A DNA stretch of 64,000 nucleotides from Plasmodium relictum (taxonomy: Eukaryota; Apicomplexa; Aconoidasida; Haemosporida; Plasmodiidae). Positions 10,423-22,200 of the stretch are shown piece by piece. Under the pieces are notes generated by a model. The model made no database searches. It saw only the letters and a program-made list of their open reading frames with translations, and had not been told where the DNA came from. Position 1 is the first letter of the stretch; every line of letters starts with the position of its first letter. Position numbers and translations under genes: made by a program. The stretch lies in contig NC_041690.1 in NCBI RefSeq assembly GCF_900005765.1, forward strand, positions 372,001 to 436,000. The letters are read 5' to 3'.

Positions 10423-12982
10423 TTATTAAAACTAAAATATCACAAATAGTAGTATTTATTGTATACTTAAAGATAACAACACATATATACAGCATATAAT
10501 AAAATATATTTATTTATGTTATACCCATATTTTTTTTTTTTTTATGGAGCTCTTCTACTTTTTTTTGAGAAAAAAATTCTTCACTAACAAGCATAGTCCA
10601 CTTTGCATGATCTCTCCATTTTAAACAAGTATGACCAATATCAGCTAATTTAATATTAATAGTACCTAGATTTATAGCATCTCTATCACTTATATCAAAA
10701 TTTTCGCTTTTTTTTCTTTTTTTAAATATATCTACATATTCAAAATGTAATTTCATATCAGTAGCAATAATTAATTCAATAATAAATTTTCGAATATTTG
10801 TATAGTTATTTTTATCTACTAATTTAGTATCCTCATTATTAATTAAAAAATCGAATCCTATAAGTTGTAAAATAGAAAAAGTTATACTACAGTGATAATT
10901 TTCTAATATACTCATATCGTTGTATCTAATAGATAAAATATGATTAGTTTCTGATAAATAGGCATTAGTTTTTCCTGGGTGACCCACATCATGAGCAATA
11001 GAAGCTATTAAATAACAGATCATATAGGTATTATTTAAATGTTTATCAAAATCAGTAATATGTGCTAAACATTTAGATAAATGACAAACTGTAGCGCCGT
11101 GATTAGCATTATGATATGGGTTAGGAAAATACATGCTATTAATTAACAATAAAAATAATTGTAACTTTTTTCTTTTTTTTTCATTATTTTCAATATATGG
11201 ATTAATTAAATGATAGCCCACTTCTAATATGACTAAAGTAGATTTTCCATATTCAGAATCTATAAATGAATAGTCCCAATTTCTTCCTATTTCATCTGAA
11301 TCAATCTTTTTTATATTTTTTAAGACGTCTGCCTCATATGCTATAGTTAAAATATCTGATTCGTTTAAGTGTTTTTTTATGTTATCATAACCTTTTTTTT
11401 CATTAATACTTTCTTTTAAATTTTTGCTTTTATCGCAAATTGTCAATAATTTTTTTAAAAAATAAAATACAGAATAATAATCTTTATAACACGCATTTAT
11501 AGTGAAATCATTAAAAAATATACTATTATCCGAAAATAAAAACTTATAATTATCTTCTTTTTTATCATATTTACCTTTAGATATATCTACAGTTATAGAA
11601 TCACTTTCCTTATCATAATTAGACTTACATTCGTAAAATTTTTTATAGTTATTTGATAACACATCTTTAATCATATATAATAAAATTCTATTCCTTTTTT
11701 CCATTAAACATCTTAAAATAAAAAACATTATCAACAGAACACTTAGTATATACATATAATAAAAATCCACTTTATTTTTAGCATTTTCAAAATTAATCAA
11801 TACTATCAATATTATGTTAATACTTAAATAAGCTATCATAAATATAAAGGTTACAAGAAATCTGAAAAAAAAAGAAAAAAAAATTGTAATCAGTATTTTT
11901 ACAGTAATCAATTTTTTTCTTATAGGTTTGGTATTGGAAAAATCAAGTTTAATTTTGATAACTTCTATATATATATTAAAAGAATATAAATATAAAGACA
12001 TTTTAATTTATTAGAATAATTTCTTTTCTTTTTTATATTAAAAAAAAATAAAATTTTTAAGAACTATACTTTAATGTGGGTAAACATAATAAGAAAACTG
12101 AGTCTACAAAGAAATGTAAATATAAACTGAACTTGTTATTATAGAAAGTAAAAGTATCATTTTTATCAACTTGATTTCGTTTTGAAAATAAATATAAAGA
12201 CAAAAATTGAAAAATTTGATTCTGATAAAAATAAAAATAAAAAAATAAAAAAATAAAAAAATTCTTCTATTTTATAGTAATAATTTCTTTTTCTTCTTTT
12301 TTAGTAACTTACTATAATTATATATCCAACATACAAATTTTTAGTATATATTTTTTTTGTTGAAAAAAAATAAATTTTTATTAGTACAATAATATGCATT
12401 AAACAATTTAAAAGAGAAAAGGTAACTACTAATAATTCCATAACAGACGTCTCTTTTTTATTAATTTCTATAACAAAAAAAGGAAAAATAAATAATAATA
12501 AGTATAAAAATGTAATAGAATATTATTTTATATATATAAGTTAGAAGTTTCAGAAAAATCTCATTATTACCGAAAGAAAACATAAAGCATTCTATTAGAA
12601 TAATTAATAGTGACACAATTAAATGAATGGAAATAAATTCTTTTATATTATATATTCGTAACATATCATATTCTATTTCATTATTTTTATCAGAGAATTG
12701 TGGGAAAACATAACATCTGAAAAAAAAAATATATATATATATATATTTATATTCTGAAAATTAAAATAAAATGTAAAGTTAAAAAGTATTTAATAATTGT
12801 TAAAAACATAAAATGATATTACAATACTTTTAGTATTTATTTATAAAAGTATGAATTACAAATATGCTAACATTTAATATAAAAAAAAAAAATGCGTACT
12901 TTTTTTTTATCATATCTTTCATTTTTTTTTCCTTTTTCTTTTCATTTTCCTCATCCATTTTAACATTATTTTTTTCATTCAT
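9798..12982 (-). CDS. PDEdelta: Multi-helix membrane cyclic-nucleotide phosphodiesterase, PDE-delta-like
   Basis: It hydrolyses cGMP and/or cAMP at a membrane. Six exons joined by phase: 12900..12982, 12571..12716, 12313..12467, 12065..12221, 10525..11964 and 9798..10378, about 853 residues. The donor of exon 4 (12064) is unusual and is the least certain junction. Six hydrophobic helices precede the catalytic domain (about residues 25-270), as in Plasmodium PDEs. Class I PDE motifs follow in order: HNANHGA (about 465), HDVGHPGKTN (about 505), TDMKLHF (about 583) and ADIGH (about 620). After the last intron comes FVKSIPSTQVYFFEIIVLPLIQEL, matching the family's C-terminal helix. The tail is Lys/Asn/Glu-rich. 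All metal-binding His/Asp positions I can see are kept. Isoform delta is inferred from position beside MPC2; substrate preference cannot be read here. Confidence 0.9.
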
Positions 12983-13325
12983 TAACTTATAAAATTTAAC
13001 AAATTTTAAATATCTGTAGACAGTATTTTCCGTTTTATATTGCAAATGGTATATAGAATAAATCAAATTAGGTATATATATAGTTTAATTTTTTTTTTTT
13101 AATTTATTCAATATTTAAGAAAGTATTAAAAAAAAAAATTATTTTATTTTTAATTCTATAAGTACTTTAGATTTTTTTTTATTTTTCATTGTTATTTTTG
13201 CACTATTTCCCTTTTTATTATTTTAGTTCAATCTTACTTTAATTTAATTTTTTTATTTTTTTTGTATTTTTTTTTTAATTATTTTCTTCTTTATTTTTAA
13301 TACTTAACTATTTACAAAAATACAT

Positions 13326-13372
<47 letters not shown>

Positions 13373-16300
13373 TATAATGATTAAATAAATTATTGAAATA
13401 TACACACTTAATTATACATTGCTTTATACTTTTATCAAAATAAGATACATAAAATTTATATATACATTAAAAAAAAAAAACAAATATATTATTTTAAATA
13501 ATTTATATTATGATTAAAAAAATATAAAATAAAAAAAGTAATCAATACTTAAAAATTAACTTCTATATTTTAAAATATTTTTTTATGAAAAAAAATATCC
13601 TTGTATAAAATTAATGGGAAAAAAAAAATTTAATAAGACATATAATTGCGCAAATAAATTTTTTTTCTTTTCGGTTTGATCTTATTTAAGATAACATATA
13701 TATTCATTTATTATGAAGAATAATTATTAATTTTATAATTACAATAAAAAAATAAAATTTCATATATTTTTAATATTGAGAATATTAAAAAAAAAAAAAA
13801 AAAACGGTTATTTTCAAGAATAAACAAAAGATATTGTCTACTTTTTTTTATTAAAATAAGAAAAAGAATACATGCAATCTTTTTTTTTTTTTAGTATTTA
13901 TATAGTATATATACCTAGTTTTATTTTTGCATTTTCTTTTTTTTTTATTATATAAAACATTAAATCAAAAAAAATTAGAAAAAAAAATGAAATAAAATTA
14001 ATCTACGAAATTCTTAAAGACATATATAGAGTTACATTAGAATAACATATAAATAATATGTATTAATAAAAATATAGAAATATTTATATATTTTTATTGT
14101 TTTACTTTTTATTTTTATTTAATGTAAAATGGAATACATGGATTTTTTAAAAAAACATATATTTATTTGTTATGTGTTCATAATATATAACGTTTTAGAA
14201 TTCACAAAACGTTATAATTGTAATAAACTTAAAAAAAAAAAAAAATATAAGAAAATAATATATATAAGAAAATAGAAATAAAAAAATAAAGAAATTTGGA
14301 TAAAAATACTAAAAAGAAAAAAAATAAAAGGTCTCCAATTTTATATATTTAAGAATATATTATAATACTACAATAAACAAATTTAAATTTATGAGTATAT
14401 ACATATATTATATTTTGTACATAAAAAATTAAAAAAAAAATTAATATACAATAATATATCTAGATAATGTTAAGTTCACATATTTGTATTGCATATTTTA
14501 ATATAACATACGTTTATTCATATACATTTATAATATTTTTATAATTTTTAGTATAAAAAATTATAAGAATAAAAATTAATTCCTTTTATTTTTTTAAAGT
14601 GATATATACTTATGTAAGATATATATATATATTATTTATTTATAACTCTATAAATGATAAAAAACAATATTAAAATATATTACAATTATTAAAAACAAAT
14701 TTCTTAATTATTTCAACTATTCATTAACTTAATTACAAGAATTATAAAAAGTTTTGTAAAAGTATTTTGTATTGTTTTCTGAGAAATATTAATGTGTGCG
14801 AACATTCTTTTGTTACAATCCTTGATCAATAACATATGTATTTTTTTTAATATAATACTTTAGATATTTTCCATTAACAATTTTTATTTATATATAATAA
14901 ATTATGAATGGATATTACACAACAACAAAAAAAAAAAAAAAAAAGACTAAATTAATTGGTTAAAATTAAATTTGTTTTATGTAAATCTCTTTTTTTATTA
15001 TTTTTCTATTTTCCAAAATATATATTTTCTTTTTCCAGCTTTTTAATGACTTAATAAAAAAAAAAAAAAAAATAATAATAATAATACACATATATATTAA
15101 TAAAGATTTTTTAAAAAAATTATATGATTCTTTATTTGTCTTTTAAAATTGACTATTAAAATATGTAAGTTTATATTTGAAAAGTTATCGGAAAATGCGT
15201 TTTCTCAATTAAGTTTAACAAAGAAAAGGTATTTACGTATTTTTAAGTGCGATAACTAATACATTTATATTTATTTTTTATATATAATATTATATTTCTT
15301 AAAGACAAAAGAAAAATGAAATTCTATTATAAATCATAAAGCAATGTTCTTGAATCTTCTAAGTAAATAAAAGTAAAAAAAATTGTTAAAGAATATTTTT
15401 TCTTTTTATAAAAAAAAAAAAAATTAGTAAACTTTGAGCTGCATTTCAATGCTTTAGACAATATAATATAATATAATTAAAATAGTATTTAGTTTATAAG
15501 AAAATTTGTACTTTTTTATGCACAAATTCTTTTTTGTTATAAATTTAGGATAAATTTTTTCCATCCATTCTTTTAGGTATATATATATATATATTTTTTT
15601 TTGTTTTTTTATTGAATTTTTTATAGCTTCTGTAACTATTTTAATTAGAAAAAAAAATTAAAAATATAGTGGTTAAAAAATTAACACAAAGTTTATCTTC
15701 ATTAAGAAATGAATAAAAAAAAAGAATAGGATATTTTCTTTTTAAAATTCATAAATTAGTTTCCCACTTTCATGCATGTTATTAAATTTATTGTATATTT
15801 TTAACTTTTAATTATTATAATAACAAAAGGATTATGTTTTTATTATATTTTTATTATATATTTATTAAAAACTTAATTTCTACCAATTCAATTGACTATG
15901 TTATATAAACATAAATTACGAAATAAGTTTTTTTTACGTAAAATTTTTTTTTTTTAATTTGTAAGTTTTGAATAATTTAAGCAAAAAAAAAAAAAAATAA
16001 TAATAAATGATAAAATTAAAAAAATACGGAATTACATTTTCACATTTTAAAAACTTATTACATAAGTTGTAAAAATAAGAATATTATTTTAGAAATATTA
16101 AATTATAATTATATTTTAATTTATATTAATAAAATATATGTATTATCAATTCTAATAAAAAAATAATATCTTGAAGTACTAAAAACTGAGAATATTTTTA
16201 GCATATGAAAAAAAAAGATAAAAAAAAAAATATATATTTATATATATATATATATATATAAAAGTTCTTATGTTGTTAATAAAAATTATAATAACAATAT

Positions 16301-16376
16301 TAAGAACTAAAAAAAAGTAAAAGTTATATATTCACATTTTTTTTCTTTATAATTTTTTTTTTTTTGTTATTTTAAA
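12983..16376. promoter_or_regulatory. 3.4-kb divergent gene-free region
   Basis: This is the longest gene-free stretch of the window, lying between the start codons of the phosphodiesterase (-) and the pyruvate carrier (+). It is AT simple sequence with (TA)n at 13329-13367, an 11-bp inverted repeat at 14186-14216 around nine bases, and a GC-richer patch at about 15160-15260 with a possible fold. No exon with family resemblance was found. It presumably holds both promoters and long 5' UTRs. Confidence 0.45.
13329..13367. repeat. (TA)n microsatellite
   Basis: An uninterrupted alternating TA tract upstream of the phosphodiesterase gene. It is probably length-polymorphic. Confidence 0.9.
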
Positions 16377-17060
16377 ATGAGTTTAATCAAAAAAATTTTT
16401 TATCCAAACATTATACCAAAAATAAAAAATCAAATACAGTGTTACAATATTAATCATAATATAAAAAATGCATTAAGTAAAAAGAATAGAATAAAATAAA
16501 AAGTATCATCAATGATAGAACTATATATATATATATATTTATTAAATTGAATAACTTAAAATATAAAAAATTATAATTTTTTTTTTTATAGTATCTGAAA
16601 CTGGTATTTTGAGTATTCATTTTTGGGCTCCCACATTTAAGTGGTCTATATCTTTAGCTAATATAATTGATATAAATAGAAATCCAAGTTTACTGTCATT
16701 ACCTCAACAATTTGGTAATTTTATTTTTCATTTATTTTTATTATTTATTTTCATTGTCTATTCCCTTTATTTAATTTTTTCTTCTCCCTTCTTTCCTTTT
16801 TTATAGCTATATTTTTAACTGGGTTGCTATTCACGAGATTTTCATACGCTATAAAACCGCGAAATTACAATTTAATGACTAGTAAAATTCTAAAAATTTT
16901 TACCAATTTCATTATATAGTTGTAAATATGTAATATTTATTTATTATTTTATATGTATGTTTTTTTTTTTATAGTTAACTTATTCATGAGTTTAACAGCT
17001 CTATATCAAATTGCACGTATTGCAAATTATAAGTATAACATAGATAAAAATGAAAAATAA
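16377..17060 (+). CDS. MPC2: Mitochondrial pyruvate carrier 2
   Basis: It forms one half of the heteromeric carrier that brings pyruvate through the inner mitochondrial membrane. Four exons, 16377..16476, 16592..16714, 16807..16881 and 16975..17060, give 127 residues, the normal size of an MPC subunit. All junctions agree in phase. The family signature is clear: HFWAPTFKWSISLANIIDI near residue 45, then TGLLFTRFSYAIKPRNYNLM, then NLFMSLTALYQIARIANYKYN. FWAP-x-x-KW and the C-terminal Q-x-x-R-x-x-x-Y pattern favour MPC2 over MPC1. Hydrophobic segments fit two or three short membrane helices. The N-terminal 33 residues are basic. MPC1 is not in this window. Exon 1 is the least constrained part, as it lacks conserved sequence. 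Confidence 0.9.
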
Positions 17061-17518
17061 AACTAATAATCATATAAATGGACAATAATATATTTTTTTC
17101 ATAATAATGTTTTAAGAAAATATAATTTATAAACTATTACCTTATAATAAGACATATTTAAAAAATAATATATATATCTAAAAATACATAAAAAATTCAG
17201 TAAAATAAAAACTTTAAGTAGTTTTCTATTCCTTATGGTACTAGAAATATTGAATAACAGTATTACAAAAAATAAACATATAATTACTCTTAATTAATAT
17301 TAAAAATTATACCAATGAAATATTAATAATATCAAAAAATATATGTATGTATGTTCATAATAAAAATAATAATTATATATTGAAGTAATGATAATAAACC
17401 AAAGATTAAAAAAAAGAAATACTATAACAAATATAACTTAAGATTTAAATGAAAAAAAAAAAAAATTATATATATAATGAACAATACATTCACATTATAT
17501 ATTCATAATAAAAAAATG
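17061..17518. other. Convergent 3' region
   Basis: Between MPC2 (+) and the small basic protein (-). AT simple sequence; no coding or structural signal recognised. Confidence 0.5.
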
Positions 17519-17863
17519 CTAATTCATTATTTGTACATTATTATCAATCAAATTTTGATAATCTCTTATTTTTTCTCTAATTTCTTTCAAATAATGTTTT
17601 ATTATTTTTTTTTTCTTAATAAATTTATTTATGTAACTCAATCTTAATTTTTTTTCTTTTTTGGAATTGGGAAAAACGAAAGTTGAAATTTTATTTTCCA
17701 TTTTAATTCTTCTTCTTATTTTTTTTTTTCTCTTCTGCTTATACTTTTCTTTCATTTTATTTCTATCTAAAATTATATATGATCTTACCTTTTCTTCAAT
17801 TTCACTTTTCAAACTAATTTCAAAATTAAATTTTTTAACAGGTCTTTTTTTAACTCCAACCAT
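17519..17863 (-). CDS. Small highly basic protein, function unknown
   Basis: An intact 114-residue frame. It opens with MVGVKKRPVKKFNFEISLKSEIEEKVRSYIILDR, a mixed hydrophobic/charged sequence that looks real. A strongly basic middle follows (KRKKKIRRRIK, about residues 43-54), then a helical Lys-rich C-terminus. I recognise no domain. Such basic small proteins are often ribosome- or RNA-associated, but that is only a suggestion. It has its own spacers on both sides, converges with MPC2 and diverges from the gene at 18410. The opposite strand holds only a hydrophobic shadow frame. No intron is needed. Confidence 0.6.
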   Translation of the reverse strand: MVGVKKRPVKKFNFEISLKSEIEEKVRSYIILDRNKMKEKYKQKRKKKIRRRIKMENKISTFVFPNSKKEKKLRLSYINKFIKKKKIIKHYLKEIREKIRDYQNLIDNNVQIMN

Positions 17864-18409
17864 ATTTAAAGAATGTTATTTTGCATAAAAGAAAATATTA
17901 AGATCATTTAAATCAAAAAATTTTAATGCTTTTTTCACAAAAAAAAAAATAATATAATTTCTTAAAATATTTTAAGATTTTTAGTATTAATAAAATTATA
18001 TTAAAAAAAAACTAAGAAATATATACAAGAATTTATATATTTCTTAAAATTTTTTTTTATCTTATCATAATCATTAAAATTTTTATTAAATCAATATTAA
18101 GAAAAGAGATATATTTTATACAAAAAAAAAAAAAAAAAAAAAATGTTTTAATAAAAATATAAATATTTTAATGTATTAATAGTTTATTTGATAAATATAT
18201 ATATATATATTTAATTACTATATATGGCTACTTTGATAATATATATAATTTCTTAATACCATTATGAATTAATAAATAACACAAATAATTATAATTAAAA
18301 TTTCATTTTTTTAAATAATTTTAAAATAACAAACAGTTGATATAGAAGTTTTTAATTTTATTCCTTATGAAAAAAAAAAGAAAAATTGTATAAGTTTGAA
18401 AGCTTTTAA
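17864..18409. promoter_or_regulatory. Divergent promoter region
   Basis: 545 bases between two divergent starts. It contains a long A run near 18122-18142 and a short (TA)n, and no coding signal. A shared promoter is inferred from geometry. Confidence 0.4.
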
Positions 18410-19255
18410 ATGAAAATGAATGATAAAGAAAAAAACAATTCTGATGAACAGCGTTAGAAAAATGAATAAATACTATTAAATTATATTTTTATCTTTTTTT
18501 TTTTTTGATATAAATTTTTTTTTTTTTCTTTTTTTATTTAGCAATAAGTGAATTTGATTTACAAAAAGTATTAAATAAATTTGATATGAATGATTATAAT
18601 GAAGATTTTGTAATTACAAATAACATTTTAAAATATCATATGAAAAGTATTGAAGTGTATAATTATGAGAAAAATAAAATATATGATAAAAATGAATTAG
18701 ATTTATATAAAGAAAAATTAATAAATAAGGATAACGTTCATTATTATCCTTATGAATTATATTTTAACACGTATAAAAATATCTATAAAGAAGATAAAAT
18801 GCTACTGAATTTACCAAATAACATTAAAAAAACGAAAGAAAAAGAAAACGATGAAAAAGAAGAAGAACAAGAAGATAAAGAAAAAGAGGATAAGGAAAAA
18901 GAAGATAATACATCAAGTAAAAGAAAAAAAAAAAAAAAGATATAATTTTATAATAAAATTATATAAAATATTCTAAAAAGGCATTTTATAATTATATAAT
19001 AAAACTACTAAAAAAGCATATAAATATATTTTTTTTTTCTTATATATAATTAAATATGATAACGTAAATTACATATTTAGATTTTTTTTATGTATCTATT
19101 ATGTATTATGGCCTGATAATTTATATTATATATATATTTTTTTTTAATTAGATATTTTTGAAGAAGAGCAAGGTTTAGAAGATGATTATAATTTTGATTA
19201 TAACAAAAGTGAAGATGAATTAGATAATGAGGATAATGATGAAAACGTTATATAA
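18410..19255 (+). CDS. Acidic-tailed protein, possible RNA polymerase III subunit RPC31/RPC7-like
   Basis: Three exons, 18410..18452, 18542..18916 and 19152..19255, give 173 residues with consistent phases. The second exon would end in a Lys run if unspliced; the donor at 18917 joins it to an acidic exon. The middle (residues about 15-95) has the charged/aromatic text YPYELYFNTYKNIYKED. A Lys/Glu repeat follows, then an acidic tail, IFEEEQGLEDDYNFDYNKSEDE. That tail resembles the acidic C-terminus with DDDYN-x-x-YF of RPC31/RPC7 subunits, but acidic tails are a weak clue. The coding end overlaps the antisense cofactor D coding end by 58 bases. The exon structure is fairly secure; the function is a guess. 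Confidence 0.6.
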
Positions 19256-22200
19256 TGAGGAATTCTTAAAATTTCAGCTATTTCTTTTACTGCCACATTA
19301 ATTTGGCATTTCTCTTCATTTAATGCATCAGAAAATTGTGTATTTATCAATATAGAAATTATATTTTCTAAGTCCTCATATGAGTTAAATAAATAGGTTT
19401 TAATTTCATTTGGAGAAATAAAATTAATATTTGCATAAAAGTATTCATTTGTAAATTCTCTTATCTTAGGATATCTATAAAAAAAAAAAAAAAAAGAATC
19501 AGAAAAAAATTTATAAGAATATAAATAAATGTAATTATGATTTACACAAGTATTACAATTACAGGAAGAAAAAAAAATTAATAGTTAATAAAATAGTTTT
19601 GTATTAGCAGGAAATGCATATATGTATTGTTTTTTCTTTACTTGTGTAATAATAAATTTAAAATTAAAAACATTGCAAATTTCTTTATGTTCATGTGAAG
19701 AGAAGGACACATATAAATATTTATGATTAACTCAGATATGGTCTTAATAAGTGTAAAACAATTATATTTTTCTAAATAAAAAAGAAAGAAATTTAGGAAA
19801 CAAAAAGCAGTAAAATTATTCATTATTGAAAATTTAACAAATGAATTTACACCTTTTAAAAAAGTTTCTAGCTGTATTAAATTGAAATTATTTAAGTAAT
19901 ATAAAATTTTAATTAAACAAATATTCACATATTGTAATAATTCTATTTTTTCATGAAATTGTCTTTTAATTTGATTATTTTCCTTTATCCTTTTTTTTTT
20001 TTCCTTTTTTTTTTTGTCTTTATTGTCATATCCATCATTTATAAACATTATATTTGAATCAAAGAATATATTATAATTATTAAATATATTTTTTAAATAA
20101 TTAAAACTTCCATATTTTTTTTCATTTAATATTATATCTTTTAAATTTACGTTTTGCAAATTATAATCATATAAAGAAAAATATGTATTATCAAAATTTT
20201 TTAATAATTCAGTATATTTTATATCATATTTATCGTATAGCGTTTTCAAAATATTATTGTCACCATGATCAGTACTATCATCGTTTATACATGTATTATT
20301 ATTATTATTGCAACAAAAATAATTTATCTTTTTCTTGTTATATTCGTAGATAATTTGGTTTATAACAAAATAATCATAATTTATAAAATATTTTTTATAA
20401 TATCTTATATATAAAAATAAAATATTGTCTCTAATATAACCAAATGTGTAAATATTTTTATATTTATCCAAAAATTCTAAAAATAGAAATTCAATTGATT
20501 TTTCTTTTCCTCTTTTAATTAAATTAGTGTATTCATAATTGCTATATTCATTTTGTGAAGAATAATAACAAAGTGTATTAAACAATCCACTAATAATGTA
20601 GTAATTGTATTTATCTAGAAACAATAGATAAAATATATGATTATATATGTAAGTTTCGTTGTATTCTAAACATTTTATTACACTAATATTTTTTTTCGTT
20701 TTATCTAATAGAAAATGAACATCTTTAATTAATTTTTCTTCCTCTATTGATTCCTTTTCTTCGTTTTCGCTTAAATTTATTTCATCTATAAAATCATTAT
20801 CAATATTTATATTGTCAAATATTAAATCATTATTTTCATTATCTTTGTTAATTATAATTTGTTGTTCACTTTCCTCATTGTGATTAACCTTATATCCTTT
20901 TATTAATCCCTTTCTAGTTGACATAAACTTGTTTTTATGAAAAATAGAAAAACTCGTATATTTCAAAGCATAATTGTATAAATAAATAAAGTTATTAATT
21001 TTGTTAAATATAGTTCTAATAGCATCATATTTATAATTCTTATTTAAAAATAGTGAAGTAATTTCCTCTTCGTACTTACAAGAACATTTATTTATTTTTT
21101 TTTTTTCAAAATCACTTTTTAAATCACATGCAGTTTTTTTATTATTAAATTGCTTGTAACTAGAATAATATGTATTCACTTTTTTTTCTTTTAAATATAA
21201 TGGTTCATAGTAATCACATACATGAGTAATTATATTTTTAAATACACTAAAAATATTAGGTGAATAGCTACTTAAGTATTGATAGATGTTTATTTTACTC
21301 TTTCTTATGTTATCATCAATTTTCTTTCTGAGAAATAATTCGTATGGGAAATCGTGACAATATTTATTAAAAATATTATCAAAAGAAAAAGCTTCTTTTT
21401 CTTTTTTATCATTAAAAGTAGCATAATTATATATATAATTTAGTAAAAATAAACACTTTTTATGTGTTCTAATGTTTTTTTCACATAATAATTTCAATAA
21501 CAGTTGAATAAGTATATTTATGTTTTTTTTTTTTATTTCAAACAAAATATATATGCATACAGTATTTTTATAATTATTTGTTTGCTCTTTTTCTTCATAT
21601 GAATATATGTTATTTTTCTCTATCTTATCTTTTTCGTCATTACTACTTTCATTATCTTCGTAACTATCGTCTGAGCTAAAATACTCATAAAAAAAATTTT
21701 TACTTAATGAGCTATTTATGCTATTAATATATTTACTCTCTCTTTTTTCTCTTTTTTTTTCTTCTATTATTTTAATATTTCGGTAATTTGTTTTTTTTAT
21801 TTTTTTAATTTTTTTTTTAAAAAAATAAAGAGGAAATGAAGTTAATAAAAAGGCAGTTAAATCTAAACAAATTTCTCTAACATAAATATGTGAATCTCCA
21901 ATATCATTTTCATATATATATTCCTGTAAATGCAAAATTATTATTTTTATAATTTTATTAATATTTAAATTTAAATTGATTATTTCTATATTTTTTTTTC
22001 TACTCTTCTCTAACACTCTTTTCCAATCTATTTTTTTTTTTAAAAAGTTAATTTTTTTTTTAATATAAAAACACGTGTTTCTTCTTCTTTTTTTATTTAA
22101 ATTTTCTAATTTAAAATTTTTTCCATTTTCATTTTCTTTTCTATAACATTGCATATTTGTGCTATATCTGTCTTCATTACTATCTAAAGTGATAGAAGGA

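Noticed and set aside
11880-11925. Possible in-frame mini-intron (GTAAAAATACTG ... TTTCAG) inside phosphodiesterase exon 5
   Set aside because: It would be about 41 bases, too short for a usual intron, and removing it breaks the frame; read through, it encodes part of a membrane helix.
12830-13066. 78-residue frame beginning MIYSIYHLQY at the phosphodiesterase 5' end
   Set aside because: Its first codon is TTG, not ATG. The first ATG is at 12982 and only 12900..12982 joins in phase to the next exon; the hydrophobic end is intron.
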